Source: Cellulomonas alba
GTDB lineage: Bacteria; Actinomycetota; Actinomycetes; Actinomycetales; Cellulomonadaceae
Length of the DNA stretch: 64,000 bases
Assembly (NCBI RefSeq): GCF_030362835.1
Contig: NZ_JAUCGQ010000001.1
Location: 930,001-994,000 of the forward strand
Reading direction: 5' to 3'
In this document: in pieces, positions 8,385 through 16,456 of the stretch
Position numbering within the stretch: position 1 is the first letter of the stretch
Layout of the letters: each line of letters starts with the position of its first letter
Translations under genes and position numbers: made by a program
The notes under the pieces: generated by a model
What the model saw: only the letters and a program-made list of their open reading frames with translations
What the model was told of the DNA's origin: nothing
Databases searched by the model: none

Positions 8385-9119
8385 ATGACGGCCGTGCTCG
8401 AACGCGACTCCGCGGTGCCCCTCTACGTGCAGCTCGAGCGGATCCTGCACGACCGCATCGCCAGCGGCGAGTGGCAGCCGAACCAGCGGATCCCCTCGGA
8501 GAACGACCTCAACCGCGAGTACGGGCTGAGCCGCATGACGGTGCGCGGCGTCCTCACCAAGCTCGTGACGGACGGCCTGCTGGTGCGCGTGCCCGGCAAG
8601 GGCACGTACGTCGCGCCGCACAAGATCGACGCCGTCTCCCCCGCGTACCGCGGAGTGCGCGAGCAGCTCGAGGCGATGGGCTACGCGACGAGCACGCGGC
8701 TCGTCTCGTTCGTGCTCGAGCAGCCGTCGTCGGGCGCGCGTCAGCGGCTGCGCCTGTCCGACGCCGAGCAGGTCTGGACGATCGTGCGGGTGCGCGACGT
8801 GCAGGGCGAGCCGATCAGCCTGCACCGCTCGCACGTCCCGGCCCGCCTCGCGCCCGGCCTCGACGGCCACGACGTCGTCGGCGAGCAGCTCTGCGTCATC
8901 CTCGAGGACCACTACGGCCTGCCGATGAAGAACGTGCACGAGGACCTCGAGGCGCACGCCGTCACCACGGCCGAGGCGCGCCACCTCGGGATGCACCGCG
9001 GCGAGCCGGCGCTGCTGCTGCAGGACCTCGTCTCCGACGCGCGCGGCGTGCCGTTCGAGTACTCGTCGATCGTGTTCAGGGGCGACAAGCTGCGCCTGCG
9101 GTTCGACTACGAGCTCTAG
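8385..9119 (+). CDS. GntR/HutC-family transcriptional regulator
   Basis: The 244-residue protein has an N-terminal winged helix (PLYVQLERILHDRIASGEW, then NREYGLSRMTVRGVLTKLV and GLLVRVPGKGTYV) and a C-terminal UTRA effector domain from about residue 95 (VRVRDVQGEPISLHRSHVP). UTRA domains usually bind sugar phosphates or small metabolites. The start at 8385 follows a GGGGAGG site. It is divergent from the aldolase/HAD/DhaLK operon and is its likely repressor. The stop shares the bases CTAG at 9116-9119 with the stop of the convergent XRE gene. Confidence 0.92.
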   Translation: MTAVLERDSAVPLYVQLERILHDRIASGEWQPNQRIPSENDLNREYGLSRMTVRGVLTKLVTDGLLVRVPGKGTYVAPHKIDAVSPAYRGVREQLEAMGYATSTRLVSFVLEQPSSGARQRLRLSDAEQVWTIVRVRDVQGEPISLHRSHVPARLAPGLDGHDVVGEQLCVILEDHYGLPMKNVHEDLEAHAVTTAEARHLGMHRGEPALLLQDLVSDARGVPFEYSSIVFRGDKLRLRFDYEL

Positions 9120-9373
9120 GCCGGCTCGCCGGCCGCGGCCGGTTCCGCGACCTCGCCGTCCTCCGCCGCCCCCGGCTCCCACCGCAGGAGGTCGCCCGGC
9201 TGGCACCCGAGCACCTCGCACAGCGCGTCGAGCGTCGTGAAGCGCACGGCCTTCGCGCGGCCGTTCTTGAGCACCGCGAGGTTCGCGGGCGTGATGCCGA
9301 TCCGGTCCGCCAGCTCGCCGACCGACATCTTCCGGCGCGCCAGCATGACGTCGACGTCGACGACGATCGGCAT
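9116..9373 (-). CDS. XRE-family (YozG-like) small DNA-binding protein
   Basis: The 85-residue protein begins MPIVVDVDVMLARRKMSVGELADRI and has one Cro/CI helix-turn-helix (ADRIGITPANLAVLKNGRAKAVRFTTLDALCEVLGCQPGDLL) and an acidic Ala/Glu tail. This small type is typically paired with a DUF2975 membrane protein, as here: its ATG overlaps the stop of the upstream DUF2975 gene (TGATG). It probably represses its own operon. Its 3' end overlaps the GntR gene tail to tail. Confidence 0.9.
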   Translation of the reverse strand: MPIVVDVDVMLARRKMSVGELADRIGITPANLAVLKNGRAKAVRFTTLDALCEVLGCQPGDLLRWEPGAAEDGEVAEPAAAGEPA

Positions 9374-9870
9374 CAGATCACCTCGTCGAGCTCGGCCCGC
9401 AGCGCCCCGGCCGTGGTGTCGAGCGCGACCGCCTTGGCGAGCAGCTGCCGCAGCACCAGCACGAGCAGCGCGATGCCCACCGCCGCGACCGAGATCAGCC
9501 CGACGAACAGCACGCCGCCCGGCGGCACGGCCTCGCCGGGCGCGAGCGCGCAGCCGAGCACGAAGGCGAGCACCGCGCCGACCGCGGTCGCGCCGATGAT
9601 CACGTCGACGTACCGGAACGCGCGCGGCGAGAAGACCGTGTCGCGCCGCACCATGGTCAGCAGCCGCCACACGCAGACCAGCGCGACCTCGATCGTGGCG
9701 GCTCCCGCGATCGTGGTGCCGACGATCACCCAGCGGAGCGCGCCGAGCTCGGGCGCCTCGTGGCGCAGGTCGATCGCGAGCAGCGGCAGCAGGACCGTCT
9801 GCACGAACAGGAGGCCCGCGATCATGGCGACGACCACGACGCGCGAGGCGAGGACGGCGAACCGGCTCAC
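9373..9870 (-). CDS. DUF2975 four-helix membrane protein
   Basis: The 165-residue protein has four predicted membrane helices (about residues 6-30, 45-68, 88-110, 118-142) and the DUF2975 pattern, including RRDTVFSPRAFRYVDVI between helices 2 and 3. The GTG at 9870 follows a GGAG site. The family is found with a small XRE regulator in Firmicutes and actinobacteria; the pair is thought to couple a membrane signal to gene control, but no ligand is known. It is the first gene of a two-gene unit. Confidence 0.85.
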   Translation of the reverse strand: MSRFAVLASRVVVVAMIAGLLFVQTVLLPLLAIDLRHEAPELGALRWVIVGTTIAGAATIEVALVCVWRLLTMVRRDTVFSPRAFRYVDVIIGATAVGAVLAFVLGCALAPGEAVPPGGVLFVGLISVAAVGIALLVLVLRQLLAKAVALDTTAGALRAELDEVI

Positions 9871-9879
9871 AGGATGCTC

Positions 9880-9910
9880 CGATCTATCGATTAACGATCG
9901 AAAGGTATCG
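9880..9910. promoter_or_regulatory. Candidate operator for the DUF2975/XRE pair
   Basis: Immediately upstream of the GTG at 9870 is an AT-richer block with nested repeats of ATCG/CGAT: TATCGATTAACGATCG followed by AAAGGTATCG. ATCG and CGAT arms flank ATTAA. In this GC-rich context such a block stands out and would suit autoregulation by the XRE protein and a minus-strand promoter. Confidence 0.4.
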
Positions 9911-9990
9911 CGCCACGATGGATCCCGGCAAGACGCGCCGTTACGGAGGGCGGCCGCCGCGAGCCGCACCGCCTCGGGGAGGATGGGCCG

Positions 9991-10488
9991 ATGCGACCCC
10001 ATGACTCGAGCGCCGGGTCGACCGCCCGCGTCGTCCTCGTCTGCGGCCCGGCCGGCTCGGGGAAGTCGACGTACGCGCGCCGGCTGGAGGCGCAGGGCTA
10101 CGCGCGGCTGTCGTTCGACGAGGAGGCGTGGCTGCGCGGCCACACCGAGCACCCGCTGCCGCCGGCCGCGGCCGCCGCGGTCCACGCGACGCTGCACGAG
10201 CGCCTGGCCGGTCTGGTGCGCGCGGGCCGCGACGCGGTCGTCGACACGTCGTTCTGGTCGCGCGCGTCGCGCGACGACTACCGCGCGCTGCTCGCCCCAC
10301 TCGGTGTCGTGCCCGTCGTGCACTACCTCGCGACTCCGCGCGACGAGGTGCTCCGCCGGCTCGCAGGTCGCACCGGCGGCGGGCCGCACGACGTGGTGGT
10401 CGAGCCCGAGCGCGCGCTCGCCTACCTCGAGGGGTTCGAGGTGCCGACGGCGGACGAGGGGCCGCTCGTCGTCGTGCACCCGGGCTGA
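9991..10488 (+). CDS. P-loop kinase-like ATP-binding protein (AAA_33 type)
   Basis: The 165-residue protein has a Walker A motif GPAGSGKST after VVLVC, a putative substrate region SFDEEAW, and DTSFWSRASRDDYRALL. A lid-like RRLAGRTGGGPHDVVVEPE follows. This is the zeta-toxin/polynucleotide-kinase-like AAA_33 group, usually annotated only as ATP-binding protein; related members phosphorylate small molecules or antibiotics. No antitoxin partner is adjacent. The start has a GGGGAGG site eight bases upstream. Confidence 0.8.
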   Translation: MRPHDSSAGSTARVVLVCGPAGSGKSTYARRLEAQGYARLSFDEEAWLRGHTEHPLPPAAAAAVHATLHERLAGLVRAGRDAVVDTSFWSRASRDDYRALLAPLGVVPVVHYLATPRDEVLRRLAGRTGGGPHDVVVEPERALAYLEGFEVPTADEGPLVVVHPG

Positions 10489-10504
10489 GGCGTCCTCGAC
10501 CGGC

Positions 10505-10876
10505 TCAGCTCAGTGCGACCGCCGCCGCGTACCCGACGGTCGCCGCGGCGACCGTCAGCACCAGCGTGCCGAGCGCCGCGATCACCGCGCGCCGCGTGTC
10601 GCCCGCCTGCGCGAGGCGCACCACCTCGACCGACGCGGTCGAGAACGTCGTGTACCCGCCGCAGAAGCCGGTCGCGGCGAGCGTGTACGCCGTCGGCGCG
10701 AGCGCACCCGCCGAGAGCAGGCCGGCCAGCACGCCGATCAGCAACGAGCCCGAGACGTTGATCGTCATCGTGGCGAGCGGCAGCCGGGCCGCCCAGCGGC
10801 CGCGGAACCAGCCGTCGACGACGAACCGCGCGGCAGCGCCCACGCCGCCGAGCAGCGCGACGAGGAGCGTCGTCAT
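10505..10876 (-). CDS. crcB: Fluoride exporter subunit CrcB/Fluc (second copy)
   Basis: The 123-residue protein has four hydrophobic helices and the Fluc signatures GGVGAAARF, NVSGSLLIG and GFCGGYTTFSTAS. Fluc channels are dual-topology dimers that expel fluoride. Here two unequal copies are encoded in tandem, suggesting a heterodimer of oppositely oriented subunits. Its ATG overlaps the stop of the first copy by four bases. Confidence 0.95.
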   Translation of the reverse strand: MTTLLVALLGGVGAAARFVVDGWFRGRWAARLPLATMTINVSGSLLIGVLAGLLSAGALAPTAYTLAATGFCGGYTTFSTASVEVVRLAQAGDTRRAVIAALGTLVLTVAAATVGYAAAVALS

Positions 10877-11319
10877 GCGGCCGGCCCGTGCGCTCGCGCG
10901 CCCGCGCGGCGCCGGTCGAACCAGGCGGCGACGAGGACCCCCAGCACGCACGTCACCAGCCCGAGCACCATGCTGCCGAGCCCGTACGCCGCCGCGAGCC
11001 CCGGCCGGCCGTCGGACGCGAGCGTGTGCACCTCGAGCGCGAGGCTCGAGTACGTCGTGAACCCGCCGAGCACGCCCGTCCCGAGGCCGAGCCGCAGCAC
11101 GCGGCGCCGGCGGTCCTCGGCTCCCGCGCGCAGCAGCGCCTCGAGCAGCAGCCCGAGCAGGAACGCGCCGACGAGGTTCTCCGTCAGCGTCGCGACGGGC
11201 AGGCCGTCGGGCGCGGGGTGGAGCGCGTGGATGACGCCGTACCGCGCGAGCGTGCCGAGCGCGCCACCGATCGCGACGACGCCGACGAGCAGGGGGTCGA
11301 GGTGGTGGGCCCGGCTCAC
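10873..11319 (-). CDS. crcB: Fluoride exporter subunit CrcB/Fluc (first copy)
   Basis: The 148-residue protein has GGALGTLARYG, LTENLVGAFLLG and GTGVLGGFTTYSSLALE, the Fluc pore motifs, and a basic C-terminal tail (DRRRAGARAHG). The GTG at 11319 overlaps the stop of the upstream universal stress protein gene (GTGA), so usp-crcB-crcB form one tightly coupled unit. No fluoride riboswitch could be seen upstream; the unit is close behind a MarR gene. Confidence 0.95.
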   Translation of the reverse strand: MSRAHHLDPLLVGVVAIGGALGTLARYGVIHALHPAPDGLPVATLTENLVGAFLLGLLLEALLRAGAEDRRRRVLRLGLGTGVLGGFTTYSSLALEVHTLASDGRPGLAAAYGLGSMVLGLVTCVLGVLVAAWFDRRRAGARAHGPAA

Positions 11320-11828
11320 GTGCGCCCGCCGTGCGGCAGCAGCAGCACCGGCCGCGCCTGGGTGTGCGAGAGCCGGCCGCCGACCGATCCGCCGACCACC
11401 TCGTGCATCCAGCCGCCGAACCCGGGCCGGCGCGTGCCGACAGCGATGAACGGCGCGTCGTACTTCGCGGCGACCGCCGTCAGGCCGCGCGTCGTCTCGC
11501 CGACCACGTAGACCAGGCGCCACGGCAGGTCGTGCAGCAGCCCGGTCAGCTGCCTGAGCAGGTCGGCCTCGGGCGCGGGGCCCTCGGGCTCCTCGTCGTG
11601 GTCCGGGTCGACGGGCGTCAGCGCCAGGCCGCCGTCGGGCTGGGTGCGGGCGACGTGCGCCTCGTCGACCCAGACGCACGCGAGGCCTGTGCCCATCCGC
11701 CGCGCCAGCAGCGCGGCGTGCAGCACGATCGTCGGGTCCTGCAGCGGCTCCACGCCGACGACGACCGGCCTGGCCGGCGGTTCCGTCCCAGCGGGCAGCG
11801 ACCAGGGGTGGGGACGGGTGCGCGTCAC
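11316..11828 (-). CDS. Universal stress protein-like, single domain
   Basis: The 170-residue protein has the USP alpha/beta layout: RPVVVGVEPLQDPTIVLHAA at the start, YVVGETTRGLTAVAAKYDAPFIAVGTRRPGFGGWMHEVVGGSVGGRLSH near the end. The G-x2-G-x9-G(S) ATP loop is recognisable in altered form (GTRRPGFGGWMHEVVGGSVG). An acidic insert (DPDHDEEPEGPAPE) separates the halves. It starts at GTG 11828, eight bases after the MarR gene, and overlaps crcB. The link to fluoride export is positional only. Confidence 0.8.
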   Translation of the reverse strand: MTRTRPHPWSLPAGTEPPARPVVVGVEPLQDPTIVLHAALLARRMGTGLACVWVDEAHVARTQPDGGLALTPVDPDHDEEPEGPAPEADLLRQLTGLLHDLPWRLVYVVGETTRGLTAVAAKYDAPFIAVGTRRPGFGGWMHEVVGGSVGGRLSHTQARPVLLLPHGGRT

Positions 11829-11835
11829 GCGAGCA

Positions 11836-12354
11836 TCATGGCGCGCTCGTCGCCCCAGCGGCAGGCGCCACGAGCTCCGGACTGCTCGCGGCCGCGTGCG
11901 CGACCGCCTCGAGCGCGGGCAGCGCGGCCGCGATCGACGCGACCTGCGCGTCGTCGAGCGCGACGAGCACCTCCGCGAGCGCGGCTGCCTGGTCGCCGCG
12001 CGCGACCTCGAGCAGCGCCTCGCCGTCGGCGGTGAGCGTGACGGTCACCGAGCGCGCGTCGTCCGCGCACTGCGCGCGCCCGACCAGTCCGCGGTCCTCC
12101 AGGGTGCTGATGATCCGGGTCATCGTCGGCGCCGACACCCGCTCGACGCGCGCGAGCTCGCCGGGCTTGAGGGACCCGAACCGCTGGAGCGTCGCGAGCG
12201 TCGAGAAGTGGCCGGCGGCGAGCTCGGCGCGGTTCGGCCGGATGCGGCGCGTGACGCGCGGGGCCACCCGCGCGAGGACCTCGGCGACCTGGGCCCGCAG
12301 CGCCTCGGCATCGGCGCCGGTCGCGCCCGACTCCGCGCGGCCACCGGCCGTCAC
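11836..12354 (-). CDS. MarR-family transcriptional regulator
   Basis: The 172-residue protein has the MarR winged helix: [42 protein letters not shown], then the wing with [18 protein letters not shown]. Its GTG start overlaps the stop of the MFS exporter gene (GTGA), so exporter and regulator are co-transcribed with the exporter first. It probably represses the operon and is released by an exported compound. Confidence 0.92.
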   Translation of the reverse strand: MTAGGRAESGATGADAEALRAQVAEVLARVAPRVTRRIRPNRAELAAGHFSTLATLQRFGSLKPGELARVERVSAPTMTRIISTLEDRGLVGRAQCADDARSVTVTLTADGEALLEVARGDQAAALAEVLVALDDAQVASIAAALPALEAVAHAAASSPELVAPAAGATSAP

Positions 12355-14075
12355 GACGACGCGCCCGTCGTCACGGGCAGCGGCGCGACCGCGTGCTCCT
12401 CGTGGACGAACCGCTTGCCGCGGAACAGCGACGCCACCGCACCGACCGCCGACATGAGGGCGGCCACCGTGAACACGATCACGAGCCCATGGTGGAACGG
12501 CTGCGCGATCAGCTGCGGGAAGAACTCCTTGCCCGTGAGCGTGTCCCAGTCGGAGCCGGCGATCGTGCCCTGCTGCCCGCCGAGCAGCGTCCCGATGGGG
12601 TTGTAGCCGAGGAACGCGGCGAACAGGCTGCCGACGGGCGGGGTCTGCGCGACCTGGCTCGCCACGGCGGTCGAGACGCCGTGCGTGGTGAGGCCGCGGT
12701 ACAGGGTCGTCGGCAGTGCCGTGGCGAGGCCGGCGATCATCAGCGAGAAGAAGACGCCGATCGAGAGCGACGAGCCCGCGTTCTGCACCGTCCCCGCGAC
12801 ACCCGACGCGGCTCCGCGTTCCCTGGCGGGCACGGCGTTCATGATCGCCGAGCGGTTCGGAGCTCCGAACATGCCGGACCCGATGCCGGACAGGCCCGTG
12901 ATCAGGGCGAACTGCCAGTACTCGAAGTCGACCGGCAGGAAGATCAGGGCCACGAACGTCAGCGCGACCAGGAACAGGCCCGCGCTCGCGAAGCCGCGCG
13001 CGCCGAACCGGTCCGAGAGCGTGCCCGAGAGCGGGCCGGCGATCAGGAACCCGATCGTGATCGGCAGCATGTAGATGCCGGCCCACAGCGGCGTGTCCTC
13101 GTAGTTGTAGCCGTGCAGCGGCAGCCAGATGCCCTGCAGCCAGATGATCAGCATGAACTGCAGGCCGCCGCGGCCGATCGCGGCGAGCAGCCCCGCGAGG
13201 TTGCCCGCGGCGAACGCGCGGATCCGGAACAACCGCATGTCGAGCATCGGCGCGGGCGAGCGCAGCTCGATGACGACGAAGAACGCGAGCAGCAGCAGGC
13301 CCGCGAGGATGCCGCCGACCACCCACGGGTTGCCCCACCCCATCGCGCTCGAGCCGTAGGGCTGGATCCCGTACGTGATGGCCGTCAGCAGCGACGTCAG
13401 CCCGAGCGCGAACGTCACGTTGCCGGGCCAGTCGAGCCGGCCCGGGTTGCGCGTGCCGGTCTCGTGCAGCGAGCGGTACGACCAGAGGGTGCCGAGGATG
13501 CCGATCGGCACGGACACGATGAAGACCGCCCGCCAGTGGACGACCGCCAGGAACCCGCCGACGAGGAGGCCGATGAACGACCCGGCGATGGCGGCGACCT
13601 GGTTGATGCCGAGCGCCATGCCGCGCCGGTGCGCCGGGAACGCGTCGGTGATGATCGCGGTCGAGTTGGCGAACAGCATCGCGCCGCCGACGCCCTGCAC
13701 GACGCGGAACCCGATGAGCCACAGCGCCGCGGGAGCGCCCGTGCCGGGCACGAGCGACAAGGCGATCGACCCGAGCGTGAACACCACGAACCCGAGGTTG
13801 TAGATGCGCACGCGCCCGAACATGTCGCCGAGCCGCCCGAACGTCACGACGAGCACGGCGGTCACGACCAGGTACCCCATCAGCATCCAGAGCAGGTAGC
13901 TGACGTTGCCCGGCTCGAGCGGGTTGAGGTCGATGCCCTTGAAGATCGCGGGCAGGGAGATGATCACGATCGACGCGTTGATCGTCGCCATGAGCATGCC
14001 GAGGGTGGTGTTCGACAGGGCGACCCACTTGTAGCGCGGGTGGTCCTTGGGCACGAAGGGCTGACGGAGCTTCAC
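12351..14075 (-). CDS. DHA2-family (EmrB/QacA) MFS drug exporter
   Basis: The 574-residue protein has about 14 membrane helices, typical for proton-driven DHA2 exporters. Signatures include [14 protein letters not shown] in helix 1, [18 protein letters not shown] in loop 2-3, and [16 protein letters not shown] followed by [14 protein letters not shown]. It starts at GTG 14075 and is the first gene of an exporter-MarR pair. The substrate is not predictable; amphipathic drugs or antibiotics are usual for the family. Confidence 0.93.
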   Translation of the reverse strand: MKLRQPFVPKDHPRYKWVALSNTTLGMLMATINASIVIISLPAIFKGIDLNPLEPGNVSYLLWMLMGYLVVTAVLVVTFGRLGDMFGRVRIYNLGFVVFTLGSIALSLVPGTGAPAALWLIGFRVVQGVGGAMLFANSTAIITDAFPAHRRGMALGINQVAAIAGSFIGLLVGGFLAVVHWRAVFIVSVPIGILGTLWSYRSLHETGTRNPGRLDWPGNVTFALGLTSLLTAITYGIQPYGSSAMGWGNPWVVGGILAGLLLLAFFVVIELRSPAPMLDMRLFRIRAFAAGNLAGLLAAIGRGGLQFMLIIWLQGIWLPLHGYNYEDTPLWAGIYMLPITIGFLIAGPLSGTLSDRFGARGFASAGLFLVALTFVALIFLPVDFEYWQFALITGLSGIGSGMFGAPNRSAIMNAVPARERGAASGVAGTVQNAGSSLSIGVFFSLMIAGLATALPTTLYRGLTTHGVSTAVASQVAQTPPVGSLFAAFLGYNPIGTLLGGQQGTIAGSDWDTLTGKEFFPQLIAQPFHHGLVIVFTVAALMSAVGAVASLFRGKRFVHEEHAVAPLPVTTGASS

Positions 14076-14121
14076 GGGAGGGCCTTCAGTCAGGGAGATC
14101 CGTCCGGCGTCGGGACGGGAA

Positions 14122-14143
14122 GTGTTTGCCTCATGCTAAGCAC
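14122..14143. promoter_or_regulatory. Candidate MarR operator upstream of the exporter
   Basis: An imperfect inverted repeat, GTGTTTGC (14122-14129) and GCTAAGCAC (14135-14143) separated by CTCAT, lies 46 bases upstream of the exporter start in an AT-richer patch. It resembles the short imperfect palindromes bound by MarR proteins. Confidence 0.4.
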
Positions 14144-14190
14144 CTTTCGCCGCGAGGCGTCACCACGTCCGTTCCGTCCGTCATGTCAGG

Positions 14191-14249
14191 CCCTTCGTCC
14201 CTCACCTCGGCCGGTCCGCGGGGGCACGGTCGAGGTGAGGGACGAGGGG
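14191..14249 (+). promoter_or_regulatory. Long leader hairpin covering the ribosome site of the flavodoxin gene
   Basis: The arms 14191-14209 (CCCTTCGTCCCTCACCTCG) and 14231-14249 (CGAGGTGAGGGACGAGGGG) pair over 19 positions, 14 of them (CGTCCCTCACCTCG with CGAGGTGAGGGACG) without interruption and one a wobble pair, with a 21-base loop. The 3' arm includes the GAGGGG ribosome site of the gene starting at 14258. In RNA the stem would hide that site. It could be a translational switch, or at DNA level a large operator. Confidence 0.65.
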
Positions 14250-14257
14250 GTGCCGCG

Positions 14258-14875
14258 ATGCACGCGACGGTCGTGTACGAGTCGATGTTCGGGAACACCT
14301 GTGCCGTCGCGGCCGCCGTCGCCGCGGGTCTGGCCGACGGGGGCACCGACACCGAGCTGCTCCCGGTCGCCGACGCCCCGCTGACGATGCGCGCACGCAC
14401 CGGCCTGCTGGTGATCGGCGCACCGACGCACGCCGCGGGGATCCCCGCGCCGCGCACGCGCACCGACGCCGGCTTCTGGGCGCAGGCGGACGACCCCCTC
14501 ACGCCGCGCGTCGGCATCCGCGAGTGGCTCGACGCGGTCCACGGCGATGCGCGCGCGGTCCGGGTGGCGACGTTCGACACCCGCCTGCGCCGGCCGACCA
14601 AGCCGGGATCGGCCGCCAACGCGGCGCTGCTCGAGCTCGGACGCCGGGGCTTCACGCTCGTCGCCGCCCCCGAGAGCTTCTGGGTGGGCGGGATGACGGG
14701 GCCGCTGCTGCCGGGCGAGGTGGAACGTGCCCGCGCCTGGGGCGTCGCGCTCGCCCGGACGACCGGCGCGCGCGCGTCGTCCGCTGCCGCGTCCGCATCG
14801 GCGCCCGCGTCCGCGTCCGCGGTGACCCTCGACGGCGCGCCACTGCGCGCCGCACCGATGCCGCGGCCCACCTGA
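14258..14875 (+). CDS. Flavodoxin-like protein
   Basis: The 205-residue protein starts HATVVYESMFGNTCAVAAAVA, the flavodoxin phosphate-binding loop (YESMFGNT), then LLVIGAPTHAAG and later VRVATFDTRL, the FMN-contacting loops. C-terminal residues from about 170 are Ala/Ser-rich and probably disordered. Flavodoxin-domain proteins of this kind are often encoded near universal stress proteins in actinobacteria, as here (next gene 31 bases downstream). The electron partner is unknown. Translation may be controlled by the hairpin over its ribosome site. Confidence 0.85.
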   Translation: MHATVVYESMFGNTCAVAAAVAAGLADGGTDTELLPVADAPLTMRARTGLLVIGAPTHAAGIPAPRTRTDAGFWAQADDPLTPRVGIREWLDAVHGDARAVRVATFDTRLRRPTKPGSAANAALLELGRRGFTLVAAPESFWVGGMTGPLLPGEVERARAWGVALARTTGARASSAAASASAPASASAVTLDGAPLRAAPMPRPT

Positions 14876-14906
14876 GCCGCGACGGACCGCTCGAAGGAGG
14901 CTTCTG

Positions 14907-15788
14907 ATGCGTACCGACGGACCCGTGGTCATCGCGCTGGACGGCTCCCTGCTGTCCGACCGCACGCTCGAGTGGGGGCTCCGCGAGGCCGAGAGGCGTG
15001 GCGCCGACGCGGTGCTCGTGCGCGCCTGGACAGAACCGGACGAGTACGCGCTGGGGGGCTGGTTCCCCACGCTCGGCGACACCGGCGACGACGGCGAGGC
15101 GAAGGACTATCTCGACGCGGTGCTCGCGCGCGAGACCGCGCGACGTCCGGACCTGCGGATCACGTCGGCGCTGCTGCACGGTCAGGTCGTGCCCGAGCTG
15201 CGCACGCAGAGCGACGACGCGCAGCTGCTCGTCGTCGGCCCCGGACCGAGCCGGCGTCCCGGGCACGTCGCGATGCACCTCGCGGCGCACGCCCGGTGCC
15301 CGGTCGCGGTCGTCCGCGACCACGGGGAGTCGGCGCCCGGCGCCGCGACCGGCAAGGTCGGCGCGGTGGTCGTCGGGGTCGACGGCTCGCGCGCGTCACT
15401 CGGCGCCGCCGAGACGGCTGCCCGTGCCGCGAACGCGCGCGGCGCGGTCCTCCGCCTCGTCCACGCGCGCCCCACGAGTCCCGCGCCCTTCGGCCCGGAC
15501 TACGTCCCCCCGCTGTCCGACAACGCGGCGACGGACCCGGCGCACCGGTCGGCGCGCGCCGTCGCCGAGAGCCTGCTGGCGCACCACCCGGACCTCGAGG
15601 TCGAGACCGTGCTGGTCGACGAGGACCCCGCCCGCGCGATCCTCGCGGCCGCGCGGGGCGCGCAGCTCGTGGTCGTCGGCTCGCGGGGCCTCGGGGCGTT
15701 CCGCGGCATGCTGCTCGGCTCGGTCAGCCACGAGGTGGTGCGGGACGCCGCGTGCACGGTGCTCGTCGAGCACCGCGACGAGGACTGA
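14907..15788 (+). CDS. Tandem-domain universal stress protein
   Basis: The 293-residue protein has two USP domains. The first (residues 1-140) lacks a clear ATP loop (VVGPGPSRRPGHVAMHLAAHA); the second (about 150-290) ends in VVGSRGLGAFRGMLLGSVSHEVV, the intact G-x2-G-x9-G-S ATP-binding motif. It begins after a GAAGGAGG site. Such proteins are commonly induced by hypoxia or stress in actinobacteria; the flavodoxin just upstream suggests a shared redox or stress programme. Confidence 0.93.
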   Translation: MRTDGPVVIALDGSLLSDRTLEWGLREAERRGADAVLVRAWTEPDEYALGGWFPTLGDTGDDGEAKDYLDAVLARETARRPDLRITSALLHGQVVPELRTQSDDAQLLVVGPGPSRRPGHVAMHLAAHARCPVAVVRDHGESAPGAATGKVGAVVVGVDGSRASLGAAETAARAANARGAVLRLVHARPTSPAPFGPDYVPPLSDNAATDPAHRSARAVAESLLAHHPDLEVETVLVDEDPARAILAAARGAQLVVVGSRGLGAFRGMLLGSVSHEVVRDAACTVLVEHRDED

Positions 15789-15791
15789 GCG

Positions 15792-16358
15792 TCAGTCGCC
15801 GTCGCCGCCGTGCGACGTCGTCGAGACCTCGCCCTGCCACACGGCCCGCGCGCCCGAGTCGCCCGCCTGGTACACCGCCGCGACCGCCCCCGCGCTGACG
15901 GCGACGGCCACGACGGCGGCGACCGCGAGCGCTGCGGTCCCGGCTGCCCAGCCCGGCACGGCGCGCGCGACGAGCGCCTGCACGCGCACGATCGGTCCCG
16001 GCTCCTCGACGCCGGCGTCGTGACGACGGCGGTCCGCCGCGACACCGACGACCCACGTCGCGCACGCGACGACCGCGAGGCCGAGCACCCACGGGAGCAC
16101 CGCGTCTCCGCGCCCGGCGTGCTCCTCGACGAGCGGGCTGCTGGGCACATGGCGCTCGAGCCACTCGCCGGCCTCCTTCGCCGGCGGGACGCTCAGGAGC
16201 GCGACCACGGCGAGCACCGGCGTGGCGAGCCCCAGGCGCCGGCGCGCGGCGGGCCAGAGCGCGGCGACGACGATCAGCAACGCGGCGAGCGGCACGAGGA
16301 CCACCACCCCGTGGACGAGGAGCGCATGAGCCGGCAGACCGTTGATCAGCGAGAACAT
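15792..16358 (-). CDS. DUF2231-like membrane protein
   Basis: The 188-residue protein begins MFSLINGLPAHALLVHGVVVL. The PAHALLVHGVVVLVPLA pattern is typical of DUF2231 membrane proteins, with four predicted helices (about 12-32, 42-60, 85-108, 138-160). No enzymatic motif is visible. The ATG at 16358 follows a GAGAGG site. It converges with the universal stress protein gene, three bases apart. Confidence 0.75.
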   Translation of the reverse strand: MFSLINGLPAHALLVHGVVVLVPLAALLIVVAALWPAARRRLGLATPVLAVVALLSVPPAKEAGEWLERHVPSSPLVEEHAGRGDAVLPWVLGLAVVACATWVVGVAADRRRHDAGVEEPGPIVRVQALVARAVPGWAAGTAALAVAAVVAVAVSAGAVAAVYQAGDSGARAVWQGEVSTTSHGGDGD

Positions 16359-16456
16359 CGGGGACCTCTCGTGGAAGGGGCCGCCAGCCGGCCCGCGACG
16401 AGAGTGTCGAGCGACGTTCTCAGAGGCGCCTGAGCGACGCCCGGCCAATCGACGGC

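Noticed and set aside
4880..9119. Complete PTS-type dihydroxyacetone system
   Set aside because: No DhaM, EI or HPr-like gene is present in the window, so the usual PTS assignment is not supported.
9991..10488. Zeta-type toxin of a toxin-antitoxin pair
   Set aside because: The P-loop protein belongs to a broad kinase-like group and no small antitoxin gene is adjacent on the same strand.
7412..11449. Long plus-strand open frame across several genes
   Set aside because: It runs antisense to aldolase and through GntR in another frame, with no domain; a shadow of codon bias.
10873..11835. Fluoride riboswitch upstream of crcB
   Set aside because: crcB overlaps the usp gene and usp starts eight bases after the MarR gene, leaving no room for the aptamer.
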